Shown: positions 53,084 through 61,935 of the stretch, one piece after another
Layout: every line of letters begins with the position of its first letter
How positions within the stretch are numbered: position 1 is the stretch's first letter
NCBI RefSeq assembly: GCF_003260265.1
Contig: NZ_QITQ01000007.1
Location: 1 to 64,000 of the forward strand
Source of the DNA: Roseovarius amoyensis
Lineage (GTDB): Bacteria > Pseudomonadota > Alphaproteobacteria > Rhodobacterales > Rhodobacteraceae
Direction: 5' to 3'
Length of the DNA: 64,000 nt
The notes under the pieces: generated by a model
Seen by the model: the letters and a program-made list of their open reading frames with translations, nothing else
Told to the model about the DNA's origin: nothing
The model's database searches: none
Position numbers and translations under genes: made by a program

Positions 53084-53176
53084 CTTTATTCCCCCGGCTC
53101 CAATCTCTGTTCATGTCTGTCCAGATCGCTTAACAAACACCCGCCAACGCGGCCAAGACGTTTTCGACAAATATCT

Positions 53177-53205
53177 GCCTGCCGGCGACCCGGTCGCCGG
53201 CAGGC
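53177..53205 (-). terminator. Terminator of the glutamate dehydrogenase gene
   Basis: A perfect 13-base stem GCCTGCCGGCGAC / GTCGCCGGCAGGC with a three-base loop, 13 bases after the stop codon on the minus strand, followed by AGATATTTGTC. The strongest hairpin in the window. Confidence 0.8.
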
Positions 53206-53218
53206 GCGCACACGGCGC

Positions 53219-54652
53219 TCAAAGCCCCAACGCACGATAGCTTGCCGCGACCTTGCCGATCGACACCAGGTAGGCGGCGGTGCGCAGGTCCTCGACGTCC
53301 TGACGCGCATGCCAGACTTCGCGGATCTGCTGGTAAGAGCCGCACATGGTGTCGTCGAGACCAGAGCGCACCAGCTCCAGCTCGCCCGCGCCGCGCAGAT
53401 ACTTGCGCTTGAAATCGGGCGATATCACCCAGGCATCGCCCAGGTGACGGTCAAGGCGCTCCAGCTCATTCACGATCAGCTGGTGGCGCATTTCCTCCTG
53501 CCGCCGGCCCATTCGGCCAAAGCGGATATGGCTGAGGTTCTTGACCCATTCGAAATACGACACCGTAACGCCGCCGGCGTTGGCAAACATGTCAGGGATG
53601 ATCACGGTGCCCTTGGCGCGCAGGATCTCATCAGCGCCGGCGGTGACGGGGCCGTTGGCGGCCTCGATGATCAGCGAGGCCTTGATGCGTTCGGCATTGC
53701 CCAGATTGATGACCCCCTCCATCGCGGCGGGGATCAGGATGTCGCACGCCTCTTCCAGGTATTTGGAGCCTTCACGCACGTATTTCCCCGATGGGTAGCC
53801 ATCGACACCGCCATGCTTGGCGATCCAGGCGCGGACCTCTTCGACATTGAGACCCTTTTCGTCATAGAGCCCGCCATCGTGTTCGATGATGGCGGTGATG
53901 ATACAGCCATCCTCTTCGGCCAGGAACTTGGCGGCGTGATAGCCAACATTGCCCAGGCCCTGCACGATCACCCGCTTGCCTTCCAGCCCGCCGGACAGCC
54001 CGGCTTTCTTTACATCCTCGGGGTGGCGAAAGAACTCCTGCAGCGCGTACTGCACGCCGCGGCCCGTGGCCTCTGTCCGGCCCTGGATGCCGCCAGCATT
54101 GACCGGCTTGCCGGTGACGCAGGCGCGGGCGTTGATGTCGGTGGTGTTCATCCGCCGGTACTGGTCGGCGATCCAGGCCATCTCGCGCTCGCCGGTGCCC
54201 ATGTCGGGGGCCGGCACGTTCTGCGAAGGATGGATCAGGTCGCGCTTGGCCAGCTCATAGGCAAAACGGCGGGTGATCATTTCCAGCTCGTATTCGTCCC
54301 ACTCGCGCGGGTCGATCCGCAGCCCGCCCTTGGACCCGCCAAAGGGCGCATCGACCAGCGCGCATTTATAGGTCATCAGCGCCGCCAGCGCCTCGACCTC
54401 GTCCTGGTTCACGCCCATCCCGTAGCGGATGCCGCCCTTGACCGGCTCCATATGTTCGGAATGCACGCTGCGATAGCCGGTAAAGGTATGTATCTGCCCG
54501 CGCAGACGCACGCCAAAGCGCACCGTGTAGGTGGCGTTGCAGACACGGATCTTTTCCTCCAGCCCCGGCGGAAGGTCCATCAGCGCCACGGCGCGGTTGA
54601 ACATCAGGTCCACGCTTTCGCGGAACGTAGGCTCTTTCCGGGGCGTCGCCAT
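53219..54652 (-). CDS. gdhA: Glutamate dehydrogenase (Glu/Leu/Phe/Val dehydrogenase family)
   Basis: A 477-residue enzyme interconverting glutamate and 2-oxoglutarate plus ammonia. The catalytic Lys block is APFGGSKGGLRIDP, the substrate region MEPVKGGIRYG, and the NAD(P) loop VQGLGNVGYHAAKFL. ATG at 54652 has GGGAGGG seven bases before it; upstream codons in frame are rejected. The gene stands alone between its own terminator and the divergent TadG-like gene. The 288-base gap upstream holds both promoters. Coenzyme choice is not clear from sequence. Confidence 0.92.
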   Translation of the reverse strand: MATPRKEPTFRESVDLMFNRAVALMDLPPGLEEKIRVCNATYTVRFGVRLRGQIHTFTGYRSVHSEHMEPVKGGIRYGMGVNQDEVEALAALMTYKCALVDAPFGGSKGGLRIDPREWDEYELEMITRRFAYELAKRDLIHPSQNVPAPDMGTGEREMAWIADQYRRMNTTDINARACVTGKPVNAGGIQGRTEATGRGVQYALQEFFRHPEDVKKAGLSGGLEGKRVIVQGLGNVGYHAAKFLAEEDGCIITAIIEHDGGLYDEKGLNVEEVRAWIAKHGGVDGYPSGKYVREGSKYLEEACDILIPAAMEGVINLGNAERIKASLIIEAANGPVTAGADEILRAKGTVIIPDMFANAGGVTVSYFEWVKNLSHIRFGRMGRRQEEMRHQLIVNELERLDRHLGDAWVISPDFKRKYLRGAGELELVRSGLDDTMCGSYQQIREVWHARQDVEDLRTAAYLVSIGKVAASYRALGL

Positions 54653-54940
54653 ATCAAATCCCTCCCTTGCACAAGTGCGCCCGACACGGCAGGCAAAGGT
54701 CACGTTACCCCCTTGGGCGGCTTTGTCCAGCCGGGCGCGTCCCAAGGACCGAATTTCCCCCACTGGCGCAGCACAGGAAACAATCGGCTGGATGTCCAAA
54801 AACCGTTTCCCATAGGCCATTGAATAGCTGCGACAATTCGACAAAATGCCACAATTTTGCCTATCTTTTCGGGCATTGGCAGCCCGTTAAGCCAGCGACA
54901 GCAGATGCGTGTCGCGGCATTGTCAGCGAGGTCAGTTGAG

Positions 54941-56734
54941 ATGAAAGTGCTAGTTGAGGGGCTGATGCAAGCAAATCCAGTTTCGGCCGGGGCGATACAG
55001 CCTGCGGCCGAAATTCACGCGCCCCCACATGCGGCGCCCTTCATGGCCCGGCTCGGCCGATTTGCCCGTGACGAAGAAGGTTCGGGTATCATCCTGACGC
55101 TCTTCATCTTCATGTTCATGCTGGTGATGGCCGGTCTGGGCATCGACACCATGCGACAAGAGATGGAACGTACCCGCCTGCAGGCGACGCTGGATGCGGC
55201 CGTGCTGGCGGGCGCCGGCGCGCCGGTCGGCACCGAGGTGACCGAGATCAAGGCGATCGTCGAAGACTATTTCGAAAAGAGCGACATGGCGAGTTACCTG
55301 CACGAGATCAACACCGACGGCGAAGGCGAAGACGAAGGCGATATCGTGACCTCGCTCAACCACACCCGCGTCTATGCCGAGGCCAGCATGAACATCGACA
55401 CCTACCTGATGAAGCTGTCGGGCGTCGATACGCTGGGCGCCGCGGGCGCCGCGGCGGCAGAGGTGCGCACGCCCAAGCTGGAGGTATCGCTGGTGCTTGA
55501 CGTCTCGGGCTCGATGGCCGGCACCAAGCTGACCAAGTTGCAGAGCGCGGCCAGGAGTTTTGTCACCACCATCCTCAACGGCTCTGACCCCGGCGACACG
55601 GTGATTTCGGTCGTTCCCTTCGCCTGGACGGTCACGCCCGGCGAAGACATCTACAACGCGCTGACGGTGAACGAGACCCACGACTATTCCACCTGCCTGC
55701 GGTTCAGCGGATCCGACTACAACGATGCCGGCATCGACCCTGATAGCCCCGTCGATCAGCAGATTTTCACCGCGCTTTACGGCGATTTCGACGATCTCGA
55801 CGAAGACTGGCGGTCCTGCTATCCCGAGTCGCGCGCAGAGATTCTGCCGTTCTCGATGAACGAGGCCGACCTGCACGCGCACATCAACGCACTGGACGCC
55901 GATGGCAACACCTCCGCCCATATTGGGATGAAATGGGGCGCGGCGATGCTCGACCCCGATTTCGAGGACGTGTTCGAAGACCTCAAGACCGCCGGCGTGG
56001 TCGATGCCTCGCTGAGCAATCTGCCGACGGGATATACTGAACCTGAATCGCTGAAGATCATCGTGCTGATGGCCGATGGCCAGAACACGACGTCGTACTA
56101 TTTCGACGCAAACAGCGAATACCGCGGCCCCAATTCCGACCTCTACCTGATGAAGTACCAGGAGATGGAGTTCCAGTACGCCTACAAGAAGCACCGCAAA
56201 GGCGGGCTGCAGTATTCGTATAACGAAAGCAAATGTAACACCAACGACTGGACCTGCGTCTATGAGGCCACCGGCGAAGAGGTGTCCGCCTATTATCTGC
56301 GGGACGGGAACGACTATTACGATATCGAGGAACGCGACTGGATCGACGACGACGACTATGACGACATCAAGGAATCGGATGGTTTCATCAGCGAAACCCG
56401 CCTGAGCTGGGAACAGGCCTGGGGCCTGATGTCGCCGCGCTACTATAGCGAAATCACCGGTAACTGGAACGCCTGGAACGACTACGTCGGGTCGGAATAT
56501 GAAAACGGTTCGACCAAGGACGCGCGCATGCAGGCGATCTGTTCGGCCACCAAGGCCCGGAACGTGATCGTCTATACCATCGGCTATTCCATCTCTTCGG
56601 GTGGCAACGCCGAGACCCAGCTGCGCAACTGCGCATCATCGACCAACCACTATTATCCGACCAATGGTGAAAACATCGCCGCGGCGTTCAACTCGATCGC
56701 CTCGAACGTGCAGAACCTGAGGCTGACGCAATGA
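54941..56734 (+). CDS. TadG-like protein with von Willebrand A domain
   Basis: A 597-residue membrane-anchored protein. A short N-terminal part ends in FARDEEGSGIILTLFIFMFM, the TadE/TadG-type transmembrane start (about residues 43-68), after which a long exported part contains a vWA domain with the MIDAS metal motif DVSGSMAG (Asp187). The later half is rich in Asp, Tyr and Trp (EERDWIDDDDYDDIKESD), probably calcium binding. Such proteins are linked to Flp/Tad pilus assembly and adhesion. First of three coupled genes; no other tad genes are in the window. The ATG at 54941 has a loosely placed GAGG. Confidence 0.82.
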   Translation: MKVLVEGLMQANPVSAGAIQPAAEIHAPPHAAPFMARLGRFARDEEGSGIILTLFIFMFMLVMAGLGIDTMRQEMERTRLQATLDAAVLAGAGAPVGTEVTEIKAIVEDYFEKSDMASYLHEINTDGEGEDEGDIVTSLNHTRVYAEASMNIDTYLMKLSGVDTLGAAGAAAAEVRTPKLEVSLVLDVSGSMAGTKLTKLQSAARSFVTTILNGSDPGDTVISVVPFAWTVTPGEDIYNALTVNETHDYSTCLRFSGSDYNDAGIDPDSPVDQQIFTALYGDFDDLDEDWRSCYPESRAEILPFSMNEADLHAHINALDADGNTSAHIGMKWGAAMLDPDFEDVFEDLKTAGVVDASLSNLPTGYTEPESLKIIVLMADGQNTTSYYFDANSEYRGPNSDLYLMKYQEMEFQYAYKKHRKGGLQYSYNESKCNTNDWTCVYEATGEEVSAYYLRDGNDYYDIEERDWIDDDDYDDIKESDGFISETRLSWEQAWGLMSPRYYSEITGNWNAWNDYVGSEYENGSTKDARMQAICSATKARNVIVYTIGYSISSGGNAETQLRNCASSTNHYYPTNGENIAAAFNSIASNVQNLRLTQ

Positions 56735-57267
56735 CCCGGCTGGCCATGCCCCGGCTGCGCCGCTTCCTGAGTGACGAAGACGGCAACGCCTCGGTCGAGT
56801 TCGTGATCGTCTTTCCGCTCTACCTGGCGCTGATGATCATGTCGATCGAGCTGGGTTTCGTGACCCTGCGGCACACCCTGCTGGAACGCGGGCTGGATAT
56901 CGCCGTGCGCGAAGTCCGGCTGGGCACCGGCACCGTGCCCGAGCATGACGATATCAAGCAGATCATCTGCGACAACGCGCTGATGGTGGTCGACTGCGAA
57001 CAGAACCTGCGGCTTGAAATGCAGCCGGCCGACCTGCGGGCGTTCAACTCGCTCGACGATTCGGTCGACTGCACCGACGCCTCGGAGCCCAGCAAGCCGG
57101 TGCGCGGCTTTACTCCTGGCCAGCAGAACCAGTTGATGCTGCTCAGGGCCTGTCTGCGCTTTGACCCGCTTTTCCCCGACGCAGCCCTTGGCAGTGCACT
57201 TGAAACCGACACCAGCGGCCAGTCGGCCATCGTTTCGATGACCGCCTTCGTGCAGGAGCCGATCTGA
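56731..57267 (+). CDS. TadE-like pseudopilin-type protein (1)
   Basis: A 178-residue protein with the TadE pattern: short basic N-terminus, then FLSDEDGNASVEFVIVFPLY with the conserved Glu at position about 27 before a single hydrophobic helix, as in prepilin-like TadE/F proteins cleaved by a dedicated peptidase. It has cysteines in the exported part. The ATG overlaps the TadG stop (ATGA). Confidence 0.8.
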   Translation: MTRLAMPRLRRFLSDEDGNASVEFVIVFPLYLALMIMSIELGFVTLRHTLLERGLDIAVREVRLGTGTVPEHDDIKQIICDNALMVVDCEQNLRLEMQPADLRAFNSLDDSVDCTDASEPSKPVRGFTPGQQNQLMLLRACLRFDPLFPDAALGSALETDTSGQSAIVSMTAFVQEPI

Positions 57268-57268
57268 T

Positions 57269-57838
57269 ATGTTCTGGCATGACCTCAAACTCCGCCTGCG
57301 GGACTTTCGCAACGACGAGCGTGGCTCGTTCATGGTCGAATCGGTGATCGCCCTGCCGCTGCTGTTCTGGACCGTCGCGGCGACCTTCGAATTCTTCGAG
57401 GTACACCGCTACAAGAGTGTGCGTGAAAAGGCGACCTATACCATCGCCGACATGATCTCGCGCGAGCAGGCCGCCGTGACCAATACCTACATGGACAACG
57501 CTAAGGCGCTATACGACATCATCACCAACGATGACGGCACCAACCAGTTGCGCGTCAGCATCATCCGCTACGACGCCGGCGACGACGAATACGAGGTCTT
57601 CTGGTCCAAGGTTCGCGGCACCGGGCCGATGGGCGAACTGGACGACAACGACGTCGCCGACGATCACGACCGCCTGCCGATCATGGCGGACGGAGAAGAC
57701 GTGATCGTGGTCGAAGCGGTATCGACCTATGATTCGCTCTTTGATCTGGTGTTCAGCGACGCGTTCGAAATCGAAACCCGCGTCTTTACCAGCATCCGGT
57801 TTGCGCCGCAGATTTGCTTTGAAGCCTGCGGATCATAG
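57269..57838 (+). CDS. TadE-like pseudopilin-type protein (2)
   Basis: A 189-residue protein with the same architecture as its neighbour: DFRNDERGSFMVESVIALPL then a hydrophobic helix and an exported acidic domain ending in two cysteines (ICFEACGS). The start follows the preceding stop by one base (TGATATG). Together with the two upstream genes it forms a TadG-TadE-TadE set. Its last six bases overlap the convergent gene. Confidence 0.8.
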   Translation: MFWHDLKLRLRDFRNDERGSFMVESVIALPLLFWTVAATFEFFEVHRYKSVREKATYTIADMISREQAAVTNTYMDNAKALYDIITNDDGTNQLRVSIIRYDAGDDEYEVFWSKVRGTGPMGELDDNDVADDHDRLPIMADGEDVIVVEAVSTYDSLFDLVFSDAFEIETRVFTSIRFAPQICFEACGS

Positions 57839-58333
57839 GCTGTCCTGACGCGCTGCCCGGTCGCTTTGCAGCCGCAGCCCGATGATGTCGGCCATTGCCT
57901 TGGTCTGGGTGCTCGGTGTCACCCCGCCGACGCCCACGCGCCGGCCCCATCGCCACCACAGCCCCGGCCGCCAGCGCAGCGGCGCCCTTGATACGAGCCG
58001 CAGGATGAAACCGTTCGACGGCTTGAAGGCAAAAGCGCCGCGGTCGACGCTGGCGATCTGGTCCCACGGCACGATCACCTCGCCGTCGCTCGTGCGCAGT
58101 CCCTCTTGCGTCAGCTCGATGGCCTGCGTCGTGGCCCGGCGCAGCATCTCACCCACCCAGAGCGCCCCCAGGCCGATGGCGATCAACATCACCTGAAAAC
58201 CGGCATTGGCGGGCGAACGGGTCAGCGCCAGCCACAGCAGCAGCGCCCCCAGGCACCAAATAACCAACAGCCCCACCCCGCGGCGCATCGGTGATGCCCG
58301 CACCTCTGCCAGTATGTCATCATGCTCGGCCAT
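57833..58333 (-). CDS. Predicted inner-membrane protein of unknown function
   Basis: A 166-residue protein with two adjacent transmembrane helices (about residues 18-37 and 46-62, LLVIWCLGALLLWLAL and FQVMLIAIGLGALWVG) followed by a cytoplasmic PH-like part (IELTQEGLRTSDGEVIVPWD). This is the layout of small bacterial proteins with a YcxB/PH-like domain. The function is unknown. It is convergent with, and overlaps by six bases, the TadE-like gene. Confidence 0.7.
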   Translation of the reverse strand: MAEHDDILAEVRASPMRRGVGLLVIWCLGALLLWLALTRSPANAGFQVMLIAIGLGALWVGEMLRRATTQAIELTQEGLRTSDGEVIVPWDQIASVDRGAFAFKPSNGFILRLVSRAPLRWRPGLWWRWGRRVGVGGVTPSTQTKAMADIIGLRLQSDRAARQDSL

Positions 58334-58428
58334 GTCTGCCCTCCCGTTCGCACCAGCGGCTTAGCCCGGACGCGCGCCCGGCGCGAGAGGGTATCGGCAA
58401 AACCGTGTGGATCGGGAATGGCGGGCGC

Positions 58429-59016
58429 TCACACCGCCACGGACTTGCGGACCATTTCCCAATACAGGTCCTGCACCTCGGGCAGCGACAGCCGCCCGCC
58501 GGCACGATACCAGGTGTTGACCCCGTTCAGCATGGCAATCAGCGCCATCGCCGCGATGCGCGGGTCCGCGACGGCAAGGATGCCGCGCTCGACCCCTTTG
58601 CGCAGAATGTCCTCGAGCCGCTGTTCATATGCACGGCGCAGCGTTTCTATGCGGGTGAAATTTTCGGGCTCCAGGCTGCGCAGCTCCATGTAGGCGATGA
58701 ACACCTCTTCGGGGCGTTCGGCGTGAAAGCGTATATGGAATCGGGTGAACGCCTTGAGCGCGGGATAGGGCATCTCGCGGTCGGGCAGCGCGTCATAGGC
58801 GGCCAGCAGCTCATCCATGTGGGTTTTCATCAGATCGAACAGCAGCGTCTGCTTGTCGGGTGTGTAATTGTAAAGCGCCCCCGCCTGCACCCCGACCTCG
58901 GCCGCGATTTGACGCATGGAAACAGCGGCATAGCCGTGCCGGGCGAAAAGCTGTAGCGCCGCTTGCCGCACCCGCGGGCCGGTGATACCTGAATGGGAAC
59001 CTTGTGTTCTGGCCAT
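58429..59016 (-). CDS. TetR-family transcriptional regulator (different subtype)
   Basis: A 195-residue TetR protein: RVRQAALQLFARHGYAAVSM, then RQIAAEVGVQAGALYNYTPD as recognition helix. This is AGALYNYTPDK, not the AGS[IV]YYHF of the island regulators, so it should read another site. A perfect palindrome TTGAAC-AGTT-GTTCAA lies 14 bases upstream of the ATG. Autoregulation, and control of the divergent lipoprotein gene, are likely. The ligand is unknown. Confidence 0.85.
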   Translation of the reverse strand: MARTQGSHSGITGPRVRQAALQLFARHGYAAVSMRQIAAEVGVQAGALYNYTPDKQTLLFDLMKTHMDELLAAYDALPDREMPYPALKAFTRFHIRFHAERPEEVFIAYMELRSLEPENFTRIETLRRAYEQRLEDILRKGVERGILAVADPRIAAMALIAMLNGVNTWYRAGGRLSLPEVQDLYWEMVRKSVAV

Positions 59017-59029
59017 ACCGGCAGAATAA

Positions 59030-59045
59030 TTGAACAGTTGTTCAA
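59030..59045 (-). promoter_or_regulatory. Palindromic operator TTGAAC-N4-GTTCAA
   Basis: A perfect 16-base palindrome between the divergent TetR gene (58429-59016) and the lipoprotein gene (59118). It is distinct from the CTAAC-N4-GTTAG operator but has the same half-site spacing, as expected for a TetR dimer. Confidence 0.6.
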
Positions 59046-59117
59046 ATCAATGCCCGACTTGCCCCGCCCCACCCGAAAGTGGCAAGAGAGAGACAGTGGC
59101 ACACGGAGAAAGCGCCG

Positions 59118-59453
59118 ATGACCATCCGCCCCCTTGCCGCACTGGCCACCGCTGCCGTGGTGGCGGGATGCAGTTCCTTTCCGCAGCTTGACACGGCGGT
59201 CACCCCCGGCGCGCTGGATCCGGGCTTTCCCGCGCTGATGCCGGTCGATGACCTGCGGGTGGCGGCGGATGCGCGCGCGCCCTCGCCGGGGGCGACGACG
59301 CTGGTGGCCGATGCCGGCCCCGCGCCCGAGATCGACGCCCGAGCCACCCGGCTGCAGGCTCGCGCGGATCGCCTGCGCCGAGAGGCGGTGATCGACGCCG
59401 CCGCCCGCGAGCGGCTGAACCAGGACGTCGAGATCGAAGAACAGGACATCTGA
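59118..59453 (+). CDS. Small lipoprotein of unknown function
   Basis: A 111-residue protein with a lipoprotein signal: MTIRPLAALATAAVVAGC, lipobox VAGC with Cys18 as the acylated residue. The mature part is short, with an Asp/Ala-rich C-terminus (RLQARADRLRREAVIDAAAR) likely to form a coiled helix. GGAGAAAG precedes the ATG at 59118. It may form a unit with hom, 127 bases on. Confidence 0.7.
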   Translation: MTIRPLAALATAAVVAGCSSFPQLDTAVTPGALDPGFPALMPVDDLRVAADARAPSPGATTLVADAGPAPEIDARATRLQARADRLRREAVIDAAARERLNQDVEIEEQDI

Positions 59454-59580
59454 CCGCCCCACCGCCGGCCAACCCGGTGGGCGCGTCACGTCCAGCCGCC
59501 GCGAAACCCGCGTTGCACAGCCCGGCCTGAGGGGGTACATGGCGGCAGAACCCCGTCCGCCATCCTATCGGAGCGTGCCC

Positions 59581-60867
59581 ATGACCACCCCCCTGCGCCT
59601 TGGCATCGCCGGGCTTGGCACCGTCGGTGCCGGAGTCGTCAAGATCGTCCGCCAAAAGGCCAACCTGCTGGCCGACCGCGCCGGCCGCCCGGTGACGATC
59701 ACGGCCGTGTCGGCCCGCAGCCGCGACAAGGATCGCGGCGTCAACATCTCTGCCTACGCGTGGGAGGACGACCCCGTCGCCCTGGCCACCCGCGACGATG
59801 TGGACGTGCTGGTCGAACTGATGGGCGGCAGCGACGGCCCCGCCAAGGCCGCGACCGAGGCCGCGCTGGCAGCCGGCAAACACGTCGTCACCGCCAACAA
59901 GGCGATGTTGGCCTATCACGGCCAGGCGCTGGCCGAGGCGGCAGAGGCCGCCGGCGCCGCCCTGCGCTTCGAGGCGGCCGTTGCCGGCGGCATCCCGGTG
60001 ATCAAGGCGCTGGCCGAGGGGTTGGCGGGCAACGACATCACCCGCGTCATGGGGGTGATGAACGGCACCTGCAACTATATCCTCACCCGGATGCAATCGG
60101 CCGGCCTGCCCTATGAAGACGTGTTCGAAGAGGCCCGCAAGCTGGGCTATCTCGAGGCCGACCCCAGCCTCGACGTGGGTGGCATCGACGCCGGGCACAA
60201 GCTGGCGCTGCTGGCCGCGATCGCCTTCGGCACCCGCGTCAATTTTGGCGCCGTCGCGCTGGAAGGGATCGAGCGCATCACCATCGACGACATCCGCCAC
60301 GCCGACCACCTGGGCTATCGCATCAAGCTGCTGGGCGTGGCGCAGATGACCGGGCGCGGGCTGGAACAGCGCATGTCGCCCTGCCTGGTGCCCAAGCACA
60401 GCCCGCTGGGCCAGCTTGAGGGCGGCACCAACATGGTGGTGCTCGAAGGCGACCAGGTGGAACAGATCGTGCTGCGTGGCCCCGGCGCCGGCGAAGGCCC
60501 GACCGCCAGCGCGGTGATGGGCGACATCATCGACATCGCCCGCGGCGCGCGCATGCCCGTCTTTGGCGTACCGGCGGCGGATCTGACACAGGCCACATCG
60601 GCGCGCACGACGGCGCCGGCGCCCTATTACCTGCGCATGGCGCTCGAGGACAAGCCGGGCGCCCTGGCCAAGGTGGCCACCGTTCTGGGCGATGCCGGCA
60701 TCTCGATCGACCGGATGCGCCAGACCCGTCACGAGGCCCGCACCGCGCCGGTGCTGATCGTCACCCACTCCACCACCCGCGCCGCCCTGGACGAGGCGCT
60801 GGCGGCGATGACGGGGCTGGACGTGATCGCACAGCCCCCCGTCGCACTGAGGATCGAAACCGCCTGA
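59581..60867 (+). CDS. hom: Homoserine dehydrogenase
   Basis: A 428-residue enzyme reducing aspartate semialdehyde to homoserine, the branch point to threonine and methionine. The NAD(P) loop is RLGIAGLGTVGAGVVKIV; the catalytic region has GVMNGTCNYIL and EADPSLDVGGIDAGHKLALL (Lys). A C-terminal ACT domain (YYLRMALEDKPGALAKVATV) suggests feedback control by threonine. ATG at 59581 with GGAG seven to ten bases before; the in-frame codons upstream are not needed. Followed by glpX and recJ, an order I have seen in Rhodobacterales. Confidence 0.95.
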   Translation: MTTPLRLGIAGLGTVGAGVVKIVRQKANLLADRAGRPVTITAVSARSRDKDRGVNISAYAWEDDPVALATRDDVDVLVELMGGSDGPAKAATEAALAAGKHVVTANKAMLAYHGQALAEAAEAAGAALRFEAAVAGGIPVIKALAEGLAGNDITRVMGVMNGTCNYILTRMQSAGLPYEDVFEEARKLGYLEADPSLDVGGIDAGHKLALLAAIAFGTRVNFGAVALEGIERITIDDIRHADHLGYRIKLLGVAQMTGRGLEQRMSPCLVPKHSPLGQLEGGTNMVVLEGDQVEQIVLRGPGAGEGPTASAVMGDIIDIARGARMPVFGVPAADLTQATSARTTAPAPYYLRMALEDKPGALAKVATVLGDAGISIDRMRQTRHEARTAPVLIVTHSTTRAALDEALAAMTGLDVIAQPPVALRIETA

Positions 60868-60969
60868 CCGAATTCGCCCGGCGACCGGGGGCGGTGCTTG
60901 TGCCGCGTCCCGCCCGCCGCTAATGGTGTTGCCCGACCGCCCGGGCCATTCTCGCGCAAGGAGTTCCGC

Positions 60970-61935
60970 ATGACCGCCGCCACGGATTTCAACGACGACA
61001 TGCTTTCGCTGGCGCTTGCCCGCGTCACAGAGGCCGCCGCGCTGGCCTGCCGCCCGCTGATCGGGCGAGGCAACGAAAAGGCCGCCGACCAGGCGGCGGT
61101 GAACGCCATGCGCCTTGAGCTGGGCAAGCTCGACATTGCCGGCACCGTGGTGATCGGCGAGGGCGAACGCGACGAGGCGCCGATGCTGTATATCGGCGAG
61201 GAAGTGGGCACGGGAAACGGCCCCGCGGTCGATATCGCGCTTGATCCGCTCGAAGGCACCACCATCACCGCCAAGGCGATGCCGAATTCGCTGACGGTGA
61301 TCTCGGTCGCGCCGCGCGGCACCATGCTGCACGCGCCGGATGTCTACATGGACAAGCTCGCCATCGGGCCGGGCTATCCCGAGAACGTGGTCAACCTGGA
61401 CATGACGCCCACGCAACGGGTCGAGGCACTGGCCAAAGCCAAGGGCTGTCAGCCCTCGGACATCACGGTTTGCGTGCTCGAACGTCCCCGCCATCAGGAA
61501 ATGATCACCGAGCTGCGCGCCACCGGCGCCGCGATCTATCTGATCGGGGATGGCGATGTGGCCGGGGTGATGCACTGCTCTGACCCCGACACCACCGGCA
61601 TCGACATGTACATGGGCACCGGTGGTGCCCCCGAGGGGGTGCTTGCGGCCGGTGCGCTCAAGGCGCTTGGCGGCCAGATCTGGGGCCGCCTGCTGTTTCG
61701 CAACGACGATGAAAGGGGCCGCGCCGAAAAGGCCGGCATCACCGATTTCGACCGCGTCTATTCGCTGAACGAGATGGTGCGCGCCGACGTCGTCTTTGCC
61801 GCCACCGGGGTGACCCAGGGCTCACTGGTGGCGGGGCTGCGCCCGCGCGGCGACTTCATCGAGACCGAAACCCTGCTCCTGCGGTCGAAGACCGGCGAGC
61901 GCCGCCGGATGAGCTGCCGCCACCCCCTGACGTGA
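60970..61935 (+). CDS. glpX: Class II fructose-1,6-bisphosphatase (GlpX)
   Basis: A 321-residue gluconeogenic phosphatase. Motifs VVIGEGERDEAPML and DIALDPLEGTT bind the metals and phosphate; GDGDVAGVM and GTGGAPEGVLAAGALKALGG complete the active site. AAGGAG lies seven bases before the ATG at 60970. The stop overlaps the recJ GTG start (GTGA), so the two are translationally coupled. Some members also hydrolyse sedoheptulose bisphosphate. Confidence 0.94.
   Translation: MTAATDFNDDMLSLALARVTEAAALACRPLIGRGNEKAADQAAVNAMRLELGKLDIAGTVVIGEGERDEAPMLYIGEEVGTGNGPAVDIALDPLEGTTITAKAMPNSLTVISVAPRGTMLHAPDVYMDKLAIGPGYPENVVNLDMTPTQRVEALAKAKGCQPSDITVCVLERPRHQEMITELRATGAAIYLIGDGDVAGVMHCSDPDTTGIDMYMGTGGAPEGVLAAGALKALGGQIWGRLLFRNDDERGRAEKAGITDFDRVYSLNEMVRADVVFAATGVTQGSLVAGLRPRGDFIETETLLLRSKTGERRRMSCRHPLT

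Noticed and set aside
60868-60969. A possible hairpin after hom (CCCGG / CCGGG)
   Set aside because: Stem of only five bases and no T-run; glpX follows closely and is probably co-transcribed.
59200-61575. A 791-codon minus-strand open frame
   Set aside because: It is antisense to hom and glpX, both unmistakable; its sequence is low-complexity His/Gly/Arg-rich as expected of reversed GC-rich codons.
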